Shown: positions 16,153 to 26,661 of the stretch, one piece after another
Layout: each line of letters opens with the position of its first letter
Position numbering within the stretch: the stretch's first letter is position 1
Assembly (NCBI GenBank): GCA_017882785.1
Contig: JADGOV010000015.1
Coordinates: 1-43,274 of the forward strand
DNA length: 43,274 nt
Direction: 5' to 3'
DNA from: Frankiaceae bacterium
GTDB lineage: Bacteria; Actinomycetota; Actinomycetes; JADGOV01
Notes under the pieces: generated by a model
Databases searched by the model: none
Told to the model about the DNA's origin: nothing
The model's input: the letters and a program-made list of their open reading frames with translations, nothing else
Position numbers and translations under genes: made by a program

Positions 16153-17415
16153 CTACACGTCGGGGTCGGGCTCTCGGGTGACCTTGGCACCGAGCCGGTT
16201 CAGGGACTCCGCGAAGTACTGGTACCCGCGGTCGACATGCCCGACGTTGCTCACCGTCGTCTCACCCTCGGCCACGAGCCCGGCCAACACCAGGCCAGCG
16301 CCAGCCCTGATGTCGGTGGCCCGTACGGGTGCCCCGGAGAGCCGCTCACGGCCGCGGACGATGGCGTGATGGCCGTCGGCACGAATCTCGGCGCCAAGTC
16401 GGGACAGCTCGTCGAGGAACATGAAACGGGCCTCGAAGACGTTCTCGGTCACCATGGCCGTGCCGTCGCTGACCGCGTCGAGCACGACGATCGCCGGCTG
16501 CAGGTCGGTCGGGAAGCCCGGATAGGGCAGCGTCACGACGTCCACCGATCGTGGTCGGCGGTTCATCACCACTCTGAAGCCGTCGGGGAACACCTCGACG
16601 TGCGCCCCGCTGGTGACCAGCTTGTCCAGGGCGATGTCCAGGTGCGCGGCAATGGCTCCGCGCACCCGGACGTCGCCTCCGGTGACCGCCGCCGCGATGC
16701 CGTAGGTACCGGCCACGATGCGGTCCGGGACCGTGATGTGCTCCGTCGGCGAGAGTCCCTCGACGCCCTCGACCTCCACGGTCGAGCTGCCGGCGCCCGA
16801 GATCTGGGCCCCCATCGCCCGCAACATCGCCGCCAGGTCGATGATCTCCGGCTCCCGGGCGGCGTTGTCGATGACCGTGGTGCCTTTGGCCAGGGCCGCG
16901 GCCATGAGCAGGTTCTCGGTGGCGCCGACGCTGGGGAAGTCCAACCAAACGGTCGCCCCGGCCAACCGGGGGGCGCGGGCGATGAGAAACCCGTGCTCGA
17001 CCTCGACGGCCGCGCCCATCTTGGTCAACCCGCCGACATGCATGTCGAGGCCGCGGGAGCCGATGTTGTCCCCGCCCGGTTGAGCGACTTTCACCTCCCC
17101 GCAGCGGGCGAGCAGCGGGCCGAGAACGCAGATGGATGCCCGCATGCGTCGGACGAGGTCGTAGTCCGCCTCGTGGCCGGGGCGGGCCGGCACGGCAATG
17201 GACAACTCTGGCGCGGCTCCGGTCACCGTACAGCCCAGCCTGCGGAGCAGCTCGCTCATGATGTCGACGTCAAGGATCCGGGGAACGTTGCGCAGCGTCG
17301 TCGTGCCCTCGGCCAGGAGGGCGGCCGCCATCAGCTTGAGCACGCTGTTCTTGGCCCCGCTCACCGACACGTCGCCGGCGAGCCGGGTCCCGCCGACCAC
17401 CCGGAACCGCTCCAT
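16153..17415 (-). CDS. murA: UDP-N-acetylglucosamine 1-carboxyvinyltransferase (MurA), Asp-type active site
   Basis: A 420-residue EPSP-synthase-fold enzyme that transfers enolpyruvate from PEP to UDP-GlcNAc, the first committed step of peptidoglycan synthesis. The N terminus has GAKNSVLKL with Lys22 and Asn23, matching E. coli numbering and supporting the ATG at 17415. Other landmarks are [14 protein letters not shown] and [16 protein letters not shown] at the end. The catalytic-loop Cys115 of E. coli MurA is replaced by Asp116 (PGGDNIGSR). Mycobacterial MurA carries the same change, which confers fosfomycin insensitivity. A TACGCT box seven bases upstream of the ATG suggests leaderless transcription, back to back with the PduO gene. 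Confidence 0.95.
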   Translation of the reverse strand: MERFRVVGGTRLAGDVSVSGAKNSVLKLMAAALLAEGTTTLRNVPRILDVDIMSELLRRLGCTVTGAAPELSIAVPARPGHEADYDLVRRMRASICVLGPLLARCGEVKVAQPGGDNIGSRGLDMHVGGLTKMGAAVEVEHGFLIARAPRLAGATVWLDFPSVGATENLLMAAALAKGTTVIDNAAREPEIIDLAAMLRAMGAQISGAGSSTVEVEGVEGLSPTEHITVPDRIVAGTYGIAAAVTGGDVRVRGAIAAHLDIALDKLVTSGAHVEVFPDGFRVVMNRRPRSVDVVTLPYPGFPTDLQPAIVVLDAVSDGTAMVTENVFEARFMFLDELSRLGAEIRADGHHAIVRGRERLSGAPVRATDIRAGAGLVLAGLVAEGETTVSNVGHVDRGYQYFAESLNRLGAKVTREPDPDV

Positions 17416-17422
17416 CCGGGCC

Positions 17423-17428
17423 AGCGTA
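17423..17428 (-). promoter_or_regulatory. -10 box of leaderless promoter for murA
   Basis: TACGCT is seven bases upstream of the murA ATG. It shares a 43-bp divergent gap with the pduO promoter, so both polymerases must bind overlapping DNA. Confidence 0.55.
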
Positions 17429-17445
17429 GTCAGCCGGACGGCCCA

Positions 17446-17451
17446 TAGGCT
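17446..17451 (+). promoter_or_regulatory. -10 box of leaderless promoter for pduO
   Basis: TAGGCT is seven bases upstream of the ATG at 17459, with only GGGCCCC between them. Confidence 0.55.
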
Positions 17452-17458
17452 GGGCCCC

Positions 17459-18124
17459 ATGACGGACGGCGTGTCGCACGAGCGCTCAACGGATCAGGCG
17501 GAACAGGCGGGGGGGCAGCCGCGGCACCGGGAGCGGTCGACTGTCCACCTGACCCGGATCTACACCAAGACCGGCGACGACGGAACCACCGCGCTCGGCG
17601 ACATGAGCCGGGTGGCCAAGACGGACCCGCGGATCACCGCCTACGCGGACGTGGACGAGACCAACGCCGCGCTCGGTGTGGCGGTCGCGCTGGGCCAGCT
17701 GCCCGAGGAGGTCGGCACGCTGGTGCGGTCGATCCAGAACGACCTGTTCGACGTCGGCGCGGACCTGTGCACGCCGGTGGTAGCGGCACCGAAGTGGTCG
17801 CCGCTGCGCGTCACCGCCGATCACGTCGAACGGCTGGAGCAGGCCTGTGACCGGTACAACGGGAGGCTGAGTCCGCTCAACAGCTTCCTGCTCCCAGGTG
17901 GTACGTCCGGCGCCGCCCTGCTGCATGTGGCTCGTACGCTCGCCCGCCGGGCTGAGCGGTCCACCTGGGCACTGCTGGCCGTGGAGCCGGAGGCGACGAG
18001 CATCCTCCCGGCCCAGTACCTCAACCGGCTCTCGGACCTGTTGTTCATCCTGTCCCGGGTGGCCAACCCCGAGGGCGACGTCCTCTGGCAGCCGGCGGCG
18101 AACGCCAACCCCTCGGCCGGCTGA
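17459..18124 (+). CDS. pduO: ATP:cob(I)alamin adenosyltransferase, PduO type
   Basis: A 221-residue protein with the PduO-type opening [14 protein letters not shown] at about residue 36. It is followed by [29 protein letters not shown] and the C-terminal helix [15 protein letters not shown]. The enzyme adenosylates cob(I)alamin to coenzyme B12, the cofactor of the Ecm mutase encoded nearby. The first 30 residues are a charged, disordered extension, so an internal GTG start is conceivable. The ATG at 17459 is preferred because a TAGGCT box sits at leaderless spacing. Mycobacterium has the same gene beside murA. Confidence 0.93.
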   Translation: MTDGVSHERSTDQAEQAGGQPRHRERSTVHLTRIYTKTGDDGTTALGDMSRVAKTDPRITAYADVDETNAALGVAVALGQLPEEVGTLVRSIQNDLFDVGADLCTPVVAAPKWSPLRVTADHVERLEQACDRYNGRLSPLNSFLLPGGTSGAALLHVARTLARRAERSTWALLAVEPEATSILPAQYLNRLSDLLFILSRVANPEGDVLWQPAANANPSAG

Positions 18125-18133
18125 AGTAGCCGT

Positions 18134-18562
18134 TCAGAGCAGATCGGAGCCGAGGGCCGGGGTGGCCTCCAGCCAGGACAGGAAACCTGGGTAGGCGGCC
18201 TCACTCATGGCGAGTTCGACCGGGCCGTCGGTGGTCCGACATTCCACCACCACCGAGCCGGCGAGCAGGCTCAGCGCCTCGGTGCCGGTCGGGCTGCGCC
18301 GCACGACCACGCTCAATCCGTGTCGGGCCACCGCCCGGCGCGGTCGCGGCGACAGGCTGAACAGCCGGTACCACAGCAGAGAGTCGCCGTCGTATCGGGC
18401 GACGCCGAGCGCCCAGCCGTATCCCTGCCGGCGGGCTCGCAGCCGCACCGAGACATCCACCGTGCCCCCCCGACGGCTGAGCAACAGCCGACGCAGCGCG
18501 ACCCCGCCCAGGAAGACGGCGGCCAGCAGTACCGCAACCCCGAGAAAGTCCAGGACGGCCAC
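18134..18562 (-). CDS. DUF2550 membrane protein
   Basis: A 142-residue protein with one N-terminal membrane helix (DFLGVAVLLAAVFLGGVAL) and a soluble domain containing RRQGYGWALGVARYDGDSLLWYRLFSL. It matches the actinobacterial DUF2550 family, which follows atpC in Mycobacterium (Rv1312). Function is unknown. GGAG lies six bases before the GTG start. It is separated from atpC by 26 bases holding a small hairpin (CCGGC TTC GCCGG on the minus strand), so it is probably the last gene of the atp operon. It converges on pduO with a 9-bp gap. Confidence 0.85.
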   Translation of the reverse strand: MAVLDFLGVAVLLAAVFLGGVALRRLLLSRRGGTVDVSVRLRARRQGYGWALGVARYDGDSLLWYRLFSLSPRPRRAVARHGLSVVVRRSPTGTEALSLLAGSVVVECRTTDGPVELAMSEAAYPGFLSWLEATPALGSDLL

Positions 18563-18588
18563 CGCGTGCTCCGGTCCGGCGAAGCCGG

Positions 18589-18900
18589 CTAGAGGGTCTC
18601 GCCGACAGCCGGACGCGCCGCGGACCGGGCAGTGCCCTCTTCGGCCACCTCCAGTCGGTCCGCCAGCACGATGACGTTGTCGCGGGTCACGGAGAGGAAA
18701 CCACCGTGGACGGTGGCGACCAGGTCGGACTCACCGGCACGCTTCACCCGCACCGGCGATTCCACGAGCTCACCGAGTAACGAGATGTGGCCGGGCAGGA
18801 CGCCGAGTTCGCCATCGGTGGTCCGCGCGATCAGCATTGTCGCTTCCCCGGCCCACAGCGCGCGGTCCGGGGAAACCAGTGCTACATGCAACTCCGCCAC
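18589..18900 (-). CDS. atpC: ATP synthase epsilon subunit, short form
   Basis: A 103-residue epsilon subunit. The N-terminal beta-sandwich is complete: LHVALVSPDRALWAGEATMLIARTTDGELGVLPGHISLLGEL...GGFLSVTRDNVIVLAD. Mycobacterial epsilon has about 121 residues and others up to about 135. Here the two-helix C-terminal domain, which helps restrain ATP hydrolysis in many species, is reduced to a roughly 15-residue Ala/Arg/Glu tail. I translated past the stop in other frames and saw no displaced helical domain, so the short form looks genuine. The GTG start has GGAG five bases upstream. Epsilon sits in the F1 central stalk with gamma. Confidence 0.92.
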   Translation of the reverse strand: MAELHVALVSPDRALWAGEATMLIARTTDGELGVLPGHISLLGELVESPVRVKRAGESDLVATVHGGFLSVTRDNVIVLADRLEVAEEGTARSAARPAVGETL

Positions 18901-18973
18901 GACATCTCCGCTTCGTCATCTCCGCTTGGTCGCCTCGGGATACGGACCGGGCCCCCTGGCTCACCTGACTCAC

Positions 18974-21327
<2,354 letters not shown>

Positions 21328-21330
21328 TCG

Positions 21331-23001
21331 TCAGGACTTCCCGGCTGACGCCGCTTCGGCGGGCTTCTCCGGCGGCTTGCGGTAGGCCACGATCGCCTCG
21401 TGACCTTCGGCCTCGGCGTCCAGGGCGTCGGCCGGCGCCTCCGTGCCCGGGTGAGTCCCATGACTCTCGAAACGCTTCTTGAACTCTGCGACAGCGGCCT
21501 GCAGGCCCTCCACCGTGGAGTCCTCCAGCTTGCCGGTCTGCAGGATCGTGTCGTAGATCCCCTGGTGGGACCGCGTGAGGTAGTCGAGGAAGTCGCGCTC
21601 GAAGCGGCGGATGTCGGCCGTCGGGATGTCGTCGACCGCACCGCTGGTGCCAGCCCAGAGCGACACCACCTGCTGCTCGACGGGGAACGGGGAGTACTGC
21701 GGCTGCTTGAGCAGCTCGACCAGCCGTTGCCCACGCTCGAGCTGGGCCTTGGACGCCTTGTCCAGGTCAGACCCGAAAGCGGAGAACGCCTCCAGCTCGC
21801 GGAACTGCGCGAGGTCCAGGCGGAGCCGGCCGGCCACAGTCTTCATCGCCTTGATCTGGGCGTTGCCACCGACCCGGGAGACGGAGATGCCGACGTTGAT
21901 GGCCGGGCGGACCCCGGAGTTGAACAGGTCGGTCTCCAGGAAGATCTGACCGTCGGTGATCGAGATGACATTCGTCGGGATGTAGGCAGAGACGTCGTTG
22001 CCCTTGGTCTCGATCAGCGGCAGCCCGGTCATCGACCCACCACCGAGTTCGTCAGAGAGCTTCGCGCACCGTTCCAGCAGCCGGGAGTGCAGGTAGAAGA
22101 CGTCACCCGGGTAGGCCTCACGGCCAGCTGGGCGGCGCAGCAGCAGGGAGATGTTGCGGTAGGCCTCGGCCTGCTTGGACAGGTCGTCGAAGACGATGAG
22201 CACGTGCTGGCCGTTGTACATCCAGTGCTGGCCGATGGAGGAGCCGGAATACGGTGCGAGGTACTTGAAGGCTGCCGGGTAGCTGGCCGGCGCGGCCACG
22301 ATGGTGGTGTAGTCCATCGCGCCGGTGTCCTCCAGGACTCCCTGGATGCCGCGGATCGTCGAACCCTTCTGCCCGATCGCCACGTAGATGCACTTGACCT
22401 GCTGGCCGGGATCCCCGCTGGCCCAGTTGTCCCGCTGGTTGATGATCGTGTCGATGGCCACCGCGCTCTTGCCGGTCTGCCGGTCTCCGATGATCAACTC
22501 CCGCTGGCCTCGGCCGATCGGGATCATGCCGTCGATGGCCTTGATGCCGGTCTGCAAAGGCTCGGTGACGGGTTGGCGCTGGACGACGCCCGGCGCCTGG
22601 AGCTCGAGGATGCGGCGCTCGGTGGTGACGATGTCACCCTTGCCGTCCAGAGGCCGCCCGAGCGGGTCGACGACCCGGCCGAGGAACGCGTCGCCCACCG
22701 GTACTGACAGCACCTCCCGGGTGCGCCTGACCTCCTGGCCCTCCTCGATGTGCTGGGAGTCCCCGAGGATGACACAGCCGATCTCCCGGGCGTCGAGGTT
22801 GAGGGCCAGGCCCACCACGCCGCCTTCGAACTCGAGGAGCTCGTTCGTCATGGCCGACGGCAGGCCCTCGACGCGGGCAATGCCGTCGCCGGTGTCGATG
22901 ACCCGCCCAACCTCTTCGCGGGTGGTCTCCGCGTCGTAGGAGGTCACGAAGCGCTCCAGCGCGCTGCGGACCTCCTCTGGCCGGATGGTGAGTTCCGTCA
23001 T
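21331..23001 (-). CDS. atpA: ATP synthase alpha subunit with C-terminal extension
   Basis: A 556-residue F1 subunit. The non-catalytic nucleotide site has [13 protein letters not shown], and [16 protein letters not shown] is the Walker B region. E. coli alpha has 513 residues and mycobacterial alpha about 549. The extra roughly 40 residues here are an acidic, then Pro/Ala/Lys-rich C-terminal tail. In mycobacteria a comparable tail suppresses ATP hydrolysis, so a similar role is a reasonable inference given the short epsilon. GAGGAG precedes the ATG by six bases. Confidence 0.97.
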   Translation of the reverse strand: MTELTIRPEEVRSALERFVTSYDAETTREEVGRVIDTGDGIARVEGLPSAMTNELLEFEGGVVGLALNLDAREIGCVILGDSQHIEEGQEVRRTREVLSVPVGDAFLGRVVDPLGRPLDGKGDIVTTERRILELQAPGVVQRQPVTEPLQTGIKAIDGMIPIGRGQRELIIGDRQTGKSAVAIDTIINQRDNWASGDPGQQVKCIYVAIGQKGSTIRGIQGVLEDTGAMDYTTIVAAPASYPAAFKYLAPYSGSSIGQHWMYNGQHVLIVFDDLSKQAEAYRNISLLLRRPAGREAYPGDVFYLHSRLLERCAKLSDELGGGSMTGLPLIETKGNDVSAYIPTNVISITDGQIFLETDLFNSGVRPAINVGISVSRVGGNAQIKAMKTVAGRLRLDLAQFRELEAFSAFGSDLDKASKAQLERGQRLVELLKQPQYSPFPVEQQVVSLWAGTSGAVDDIPTADIRRFERDFLDYLTRSHQGIYDTILQTGKLEDSTVEGLQAAVAEFKKRFESHGTHPGTEAPADALDAEAEGHEAIVAYRKPPEKPAEAASAGKS

Positions 23002-23032
23002 CAGCTTCTCCTCGCAGTGTTACTCAACATGG

Positions 23033-23857
23033 TCAGCCGGCAAGCCGGCGACGTGCCTGGGCCACCCGGTGCGCGATCGTGCCGTCGATCACTTCGTCGC
23101 CGACCCGGACGACGACGCCCCCGACCAGCGTCGGGTCGACCTCGATCTGCAGCTTCAGGTCGTGCCGATAGAGGCGCTGCAGCGTCTGCCGCAGCCGTTC
23201 GGTCTGGGCGTCGTCCAGTCGCGCGCCGGTGGTCACCGTGGCCACCAGTCGGGCCCGTCGGGCGGCCGCGAGTCGGAGGTATTCCTCCAACGCCCGGTCC
23301 AGGGTGCGCGCCCGGCGGGTCGTGGCCGCCCGGACCACCATGGCGATAGTGACATCCTGCGCCTTGCCGCGCAGCAGGGCCCGGACGACCTCGGTCTTGC
23401 GCTCCGCCGGCAGCGCGGGGGCGGCCAGCGCGGCGTAGAGGTCGTCCTCGCGGTCGAGGAGACGGGTGAACCGGAAAAGCTCGTCCTCCACCTCATCGAG
23501 CACCCCGTCCCGCTCCGCGGAGGCGAATCCCGCCGACGCGGACAGCGACTCGAGGGCGTCGACAACGTCGATCGGGTGCGACCACCGAGCCGACACACAT
23601 GCCTGGACGAGGTCCAGGGTCGTCCCGTCCAGCTGCTTGCCGAACAGGTCCGCGGCCAGCCGGGCCTTTGCGGCTCCCGCGATCGACGGATCGGCCAGTG
23701 TCCGGCGCAGCGCGAGCTCCCGGTCGAGCAGGCTCGTCACCTCGGCAAGCTGGTCGGAAAGTCGCCACCCGCTGGTGGCGTCGGGCAGGCTGTCGAGGAC
23801 CTCCTCGAGCCGTTGATCGAGGACAGTGCTGGCCTCGCGGCTGGCTCCCTGCAGCAT
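23033..23857 (-). CDS. atpH: ATP synthase delta subunit, long actinobacterial form
   Basis: A 274-residue OSCP/delta subunit, longer than the roughly 177 of E. coli but normal for actinobacteria. It opens MLQGASREASTVLDQRLEEVL and ends with the conserved region DPTLVGGVVVRVGDEVIDGTIAHRV. It joins the peripheral stalk to F1. The start overlaps the stop of the second b gene by one base (TGATG). In Mycobacterium the equivalent b-like and delta segments are one fused protein; here they are two abutting genes. Confidence 0.95.
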   Translation of the reverse strand: MLQGASREASTVLDQRLEEVLDSLPDATSGWRLSDQLAEVTSLLDRELALRRTLADPSIAGAAKARLAADLFGKQLDGTTLDLVQACVSARWSHPIDVVDALESLSASAGFASAERDGVLDEVEDELFRFTRLLDREDDLYAALAAPALPAERKTEVVRALLRGKAQDVTIAMVVRAATTRRARTLDRALEEYLRLAAARRARLVATVTTGARLDDAQTERLRQTLQRLYRHDLKLQIEVDPTLVGGVVVRVGDEVIDGTIAHRVAQARRRLAG

Positions 23858-24408
23858 CAGCGCGCCCGTCCCGCCCGCTCGACGGGCGCACCCACAGCGG
23901 CGTCCGTTCCGGTGCGATCCGCACTCAGGTCCGCACTCAGGTCCGCGAGGAAGCGATCCACGACGCGCCGCTGGCGGGCATTGTCCCGCAGTGACTCGGC
24001 GACCAGGAGTTCGGCGAGGTCAAGGGTGAGCCGGCCGATCTCCGCGCGCAGCGCGGACACCACCGACTGCCGCTCGGCCGCCAGCCGCCCTTCGTTCATC
24101 GCCGACAATCGCTGGTATTCCTCGTGGGCTCTGGCCTTGAGTTCGGCGACGATCTGCTCCCCCTCGTCACGAGCCTCCGCCTGGATCTGCGCGGACTCTG
24201 CCTTGGCTTCGGCGAGCGCCTTCCGGTACTCCTGTTCGGCGTTCACGAGCTGCTCGTGGGCCGCGTGGCTCTCCTCGATCTCGTCCGCGATGACCTGCTG
24301 CTGCTTCGCCATCGCTTTGCGCAGATTCAGTCCACCACTCCACACGTATCGCCGGAGGATGTACAGCACGGCACAGAACGCCAGCACCTCGAACAGAAAC
24401 TCGATCAC
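23857..24408 (-). CDS. Second ATP synthase b-type subunit (b')
   Basis: A 183-residue b-like protein: one N-terminal membrane helix (LFEVLAFCAVLYILRRYVW) and a long charged coiled coil. It aligns well with the b subunit encoded just upstream; both share AEQEYR, ALAE, AES, EAR, NE-RLAAER and a trailing VDRFL/VGGFLDRL segment. This points to a tandem duplication. Its position before delta matches the b-like N-terminal half of mycobacterial AtpH. Start GTG overlaps the atpF stop (GTGA). It presumably pairs with b as a heterodimeric peripheral stalk. Confidence 0.9.
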   Translation of the reverse strand: MIEFLFEVLAFCAVLYILRRYVWSGGLNLRKAMAKQQQVIADEIEESHAAHEQLVNAEQEYRKALAEAKAESAQIQAEARDEGEQIVAELKARAHEEYQRLSAMNEGRLAAERQSVVSALRAEIGRLTLDLAELLVAESLRDNARQRRVVDRFLADLSADLSADRTGTDAAVGAPVERAGRAR

Positions 24409-24977
24409 CGGGTCGCTCCGTCCGGCGGTGTCGCTGACCGTTCCGGGTGCTCCCCGCGCTCCCCCAGACGGTCGAGGAAGCCGCCGACCGTCGAGGCCCG
24501 AGCCGCGGAGTCCCCCAGGGGCTCACCGACGATGCGCCCGGCCAGGTCACCGGCGAGTTCGCCGATCTGCGGCCGCAGCGTGGCCAGGATCGAGGATCGC
24601 TCAGCCGCCAGCCGGGCCTCGTTCGAGGCCGACATCGACTCGTACTCCTGCGCTGCCTTGTCCTTCAACTCGCTCAGCATCTCCTGCCCGCGGACCCGGG
24701 CCTCCTCCCGGATGCGGGTGGACTCCGCTCGGGTCTCGGCCAGCGCCGCCCGGTACTCCTGCTCCGCCTGCTCGAGGCGCTTCCTGGCGGCCGCCCCCTC
24801 CTCGACCTGCTGCCGGATCATCGCCTGCCGATCGTTCATCGCCTTCTGCAGCGGTGGTAGGACGAAACGCCACATCACCGTCAGGACGATCACGAAGAGC
24901 AGGAACTCGGCGAAGAACGTCCCATTCGGCAACAGGAAGTTGTTCAACGCCCGGTCCTGCATGAGCTCGCCCGCCAT
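24405..24977 (-). CDS. atpF: ATP synthase b subunit
   Basis: A 190-residue peripheral-stalk subunit. The N-terminal membrane helix is FFAEFLLFVIVLTVMWRFVLP (residues about 21-41). The next 110 residues are a right-handed-type coiled coil rich in Glu, Arg and Ala, followed by a disordered tail. It starts three bases after the atpE stop. It anchors F1 to subunit a. The gene is directly followed by a diverged second copy. Confidence 0.95.
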   Translation of the reverse strand: MAGELMQDRALNNFLLPNGTFFAEFLLFVIVLTVMWRFVLPPLQKAMNDRQAMIRQQVEEGAAARKRLEQAEQEYRAALAETRAESTRIREEARVRGQEMLSELKDKAAQEYESMSASNEARLAAERSSILATLRPQIGELAGDLAGRIVGEPLGDSAARASTVGGFLDRLGERGEHPERSATPPDGATR

Positions 24978-24980
24978 GAG

Positions 24981-25247
<267 letters not shown>

Positions 25248-25290
25248 TCAGATGTCGGTGCGGTGGGGGTCGGCGGGCGGAGTGTCCGGG

Positions 25291-25998
25291 TTAGTGACCC
25301 TCGCCGAGGGCGAAGGCAAAGTAAAGAATGGTGAGCAGGGCGAAGATAAAGGCTTGGATCAGACCGATGCCCATGTCGAAGAGCTTCCACAGCACATTCG
25401 GGAACGGCACGATGAACGAGGGGAACAGGGTTATCAGCGCCAGCACGACGCCGCCGGCGAACAGGTTGCCGAAGAGTCGAAGTGACAGCGAAAACGGCTT
25501 GGCCACCTCTTCGATGAGGTTGATCGGAAAAAGGAAGAAATAAGGCTTGAAAAAGCCCTTGAAATAGCCAGAACGCCGGTGGCGGATCCCGGTGGCGACG
25601 GCCCAGATGATGACCAGCAGGGCGAGTGCGAGGGTGAGGTTGATGTCGGCGGTCGGTGGCGGCAGGTACTCGGGGTGGTGGCCGCTGGGGATGAGCCCGA
25701 GCCAGTTGCTGATCAGGATGAAAAAGAAGATCGCGACCGCGAGCGGCACGACGAACGGGGCGACCGGGCCGACGCTGCCCTCCACCTGGCGGCGCACGGC
25801 GTCCACCACGGTCTCGAACGCCAACTGCAGCTTGCCGGGCATGCCACTCGTGGCGTGTCGGGCCATGTAGAGGCCGACCCCGAGGACGATGGCCGCCGCC
25901 AACACGGTCGACCAGATCGTATCGACGTTGAAGGTCACTCCGCCGAACGTCCTGGTGATGTGGGTGCCGATCTCGATGTCGGTAGCCAGAACCGTCAT
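25291..25998 (-). CDS. atpB: ATP synthase a subunit
   Basis: A 235-residue multi-helix Fo subunit, slightly short at the N terminus. The essential Arg is in SLSLRLFGNLFAGG. Other landmarks are LGLIPSGHHPEYLPPPTADIN, INLIEEVAKPFS and the final IQAFIFALLTILYFAFALGEGH. It forms the proton half-channels against the c ring. The start overlaps the upstream gene's stop (ATGA, 25995-25998). Confidence 0.96.
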   Translation of the reverse strand: MTVLATDIEIGTHITRTFGGVTFNVDTIWSTVLAAAIVLGVGLYMARHATSGMPGKLQLAFETVVDAVRRQVEGSVGPVAPFVVPLAVAIFFFILISNWLGLIPSGHHPEYLPPPTADINLTLALALLVIIWAVATGIRHRRSGYFKGFFKPYFFLFPINLIEEVAKPFSLSLRLFGNLFAGGVVLALITLFPSFIVPFPNVLWKLFDMGIGLIQAFIFALLTILYFAFALGEGH

Positions 25999-26387
25999 CC
26001 CTCACGCACCTCACGCATCAACGGGCCGGCGGTATTGGCGACCAACAGCAGCTGGAATCCGGCAAGCCCGAGCACCACGGTCCAGCCGACCGGCCGAAGA
26101 CCCACGGCCAGCACGATGACGATGAAGGTCACGTATCCGAGCCGGCGGGCCCCGGAGGACGTCAGCGACCGACGGTCCACCTCTCCGCTGCCGGTGATTC
26201 TCGGTGCGGAGTCATGGATTCGGCGGCTGTTCCACCCGCCGAGCAGGAAACCGAAGGCCACCAGCCCGCCAACCACGGGTCGCCCGGACAGGGAGAGCCC
26301 GAGCAGCGCCACACCGGCAGCGACGGCTGCCATCCGCAATGCTCGACGGTATCCACGGTCGACGGCGAGCATGGTGCTGTCGGCCAA
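25995..26387 (-). CDS. AtpI-like membrane protein of the atp operon
   Basis: A 130-residue protein with about four hydrophobic segments: MAAVAAGVALLGLSLSG, VVGGLVAFGFLLGGW, LGYVTFIVIVLAVGL and GWTVVLGLAGFQLLL. It occupies the position of Rv1303, between the wecA/atpZ end and atpB, and is probably an AtpI-type Fo assembly factor. The start is a TTG whose GGAGG lies six bases upstream inside the palindrome GGAGGTCCTCC. The stop overlaps the atpB start. Confidence 0.78.
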   Translation of the reverse strand: MADSTMLAVDRGYRRALRMAAVAAGVALLGLSLSGRPVVGGLVAFGFLLGGWNSRRIHDSAPRITGSGEVDRRSLTSSGARRLGYVTFIVIVLAVGLRPVGWTVVLGLAGFQLLLVANTAGPLMREVREG

Positions 26388-26402
26388 GGAGGACCTCCGA
26401 GG

Positions 26403-26645
26403 TCACTGATTCAGGTAATCGCGGACGGCACGGTACGTACCGGCGCTCGCAGCCAGGATACCGAAGAACAAACCGACAAAGACAAACAGGGGGGTCGTAT
26501 GGGTCCACTGGTCGACCAGATAGCCTAGACCGAGCCCTGTCCCGATGCATCCGACAAGGAGCGAGCCGGTGAAGATCAGCGTGGCGAATCCGACCGCGCT
26601 GCCCGACCCGGAGCCACCGGGCTCCGGCCCGGATTCTTTCACCAC
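26403..26645 (-). CDS. AtpZ/AtpI-family small membrane protein, first gene of the atp operon
   Basis: An 80-residue protein with a Gly/Ser-rich front and two membrane helices. The central motif GTGLGLGYLVDQWTHTTPLF and GLFFGILAASAGTYR fits the AtpZ family, associated with Fo assembly or divalent-ion transport. The GTG start has a TATTCT box six bases upstream, the best -10 in the window. The atp operon probably begins here as a leaderless mRNA. Confidence 0.8.
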   Translation of the reverse strand: MVKESGPEPGGSGSGSAVGFATLIFTGSLLVGCIGTGLGLGYLVDQWTHTTPLFVFVGLFFGILAASAGTYRAVRDYLNQ

Positions 26646-26651
26646 GGGTCG

Positions 26652-26657
26652 AGAATA
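26652..26657 (-). promoter_or_regulatory. -10 box of the atp operon promoter
   Basis: TATTCT is six bases upstream of the atpZ-like GTG, between it and the wecA-like stop. A TTGCGG 19 bp further upstream is a poor -35 candidate. Confidence 0.6.
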
Positions 26658-26661
26658 GGAC

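Noticed and set aside
26385-26398. SD-sequestering hairpin GGAGGTCCTCC before the second atp gene
   Set aside because: The palindrome has a single-base centre, too small for a stable local hairpin; the coincidence of a GGAGG and following CCTCC is enough.
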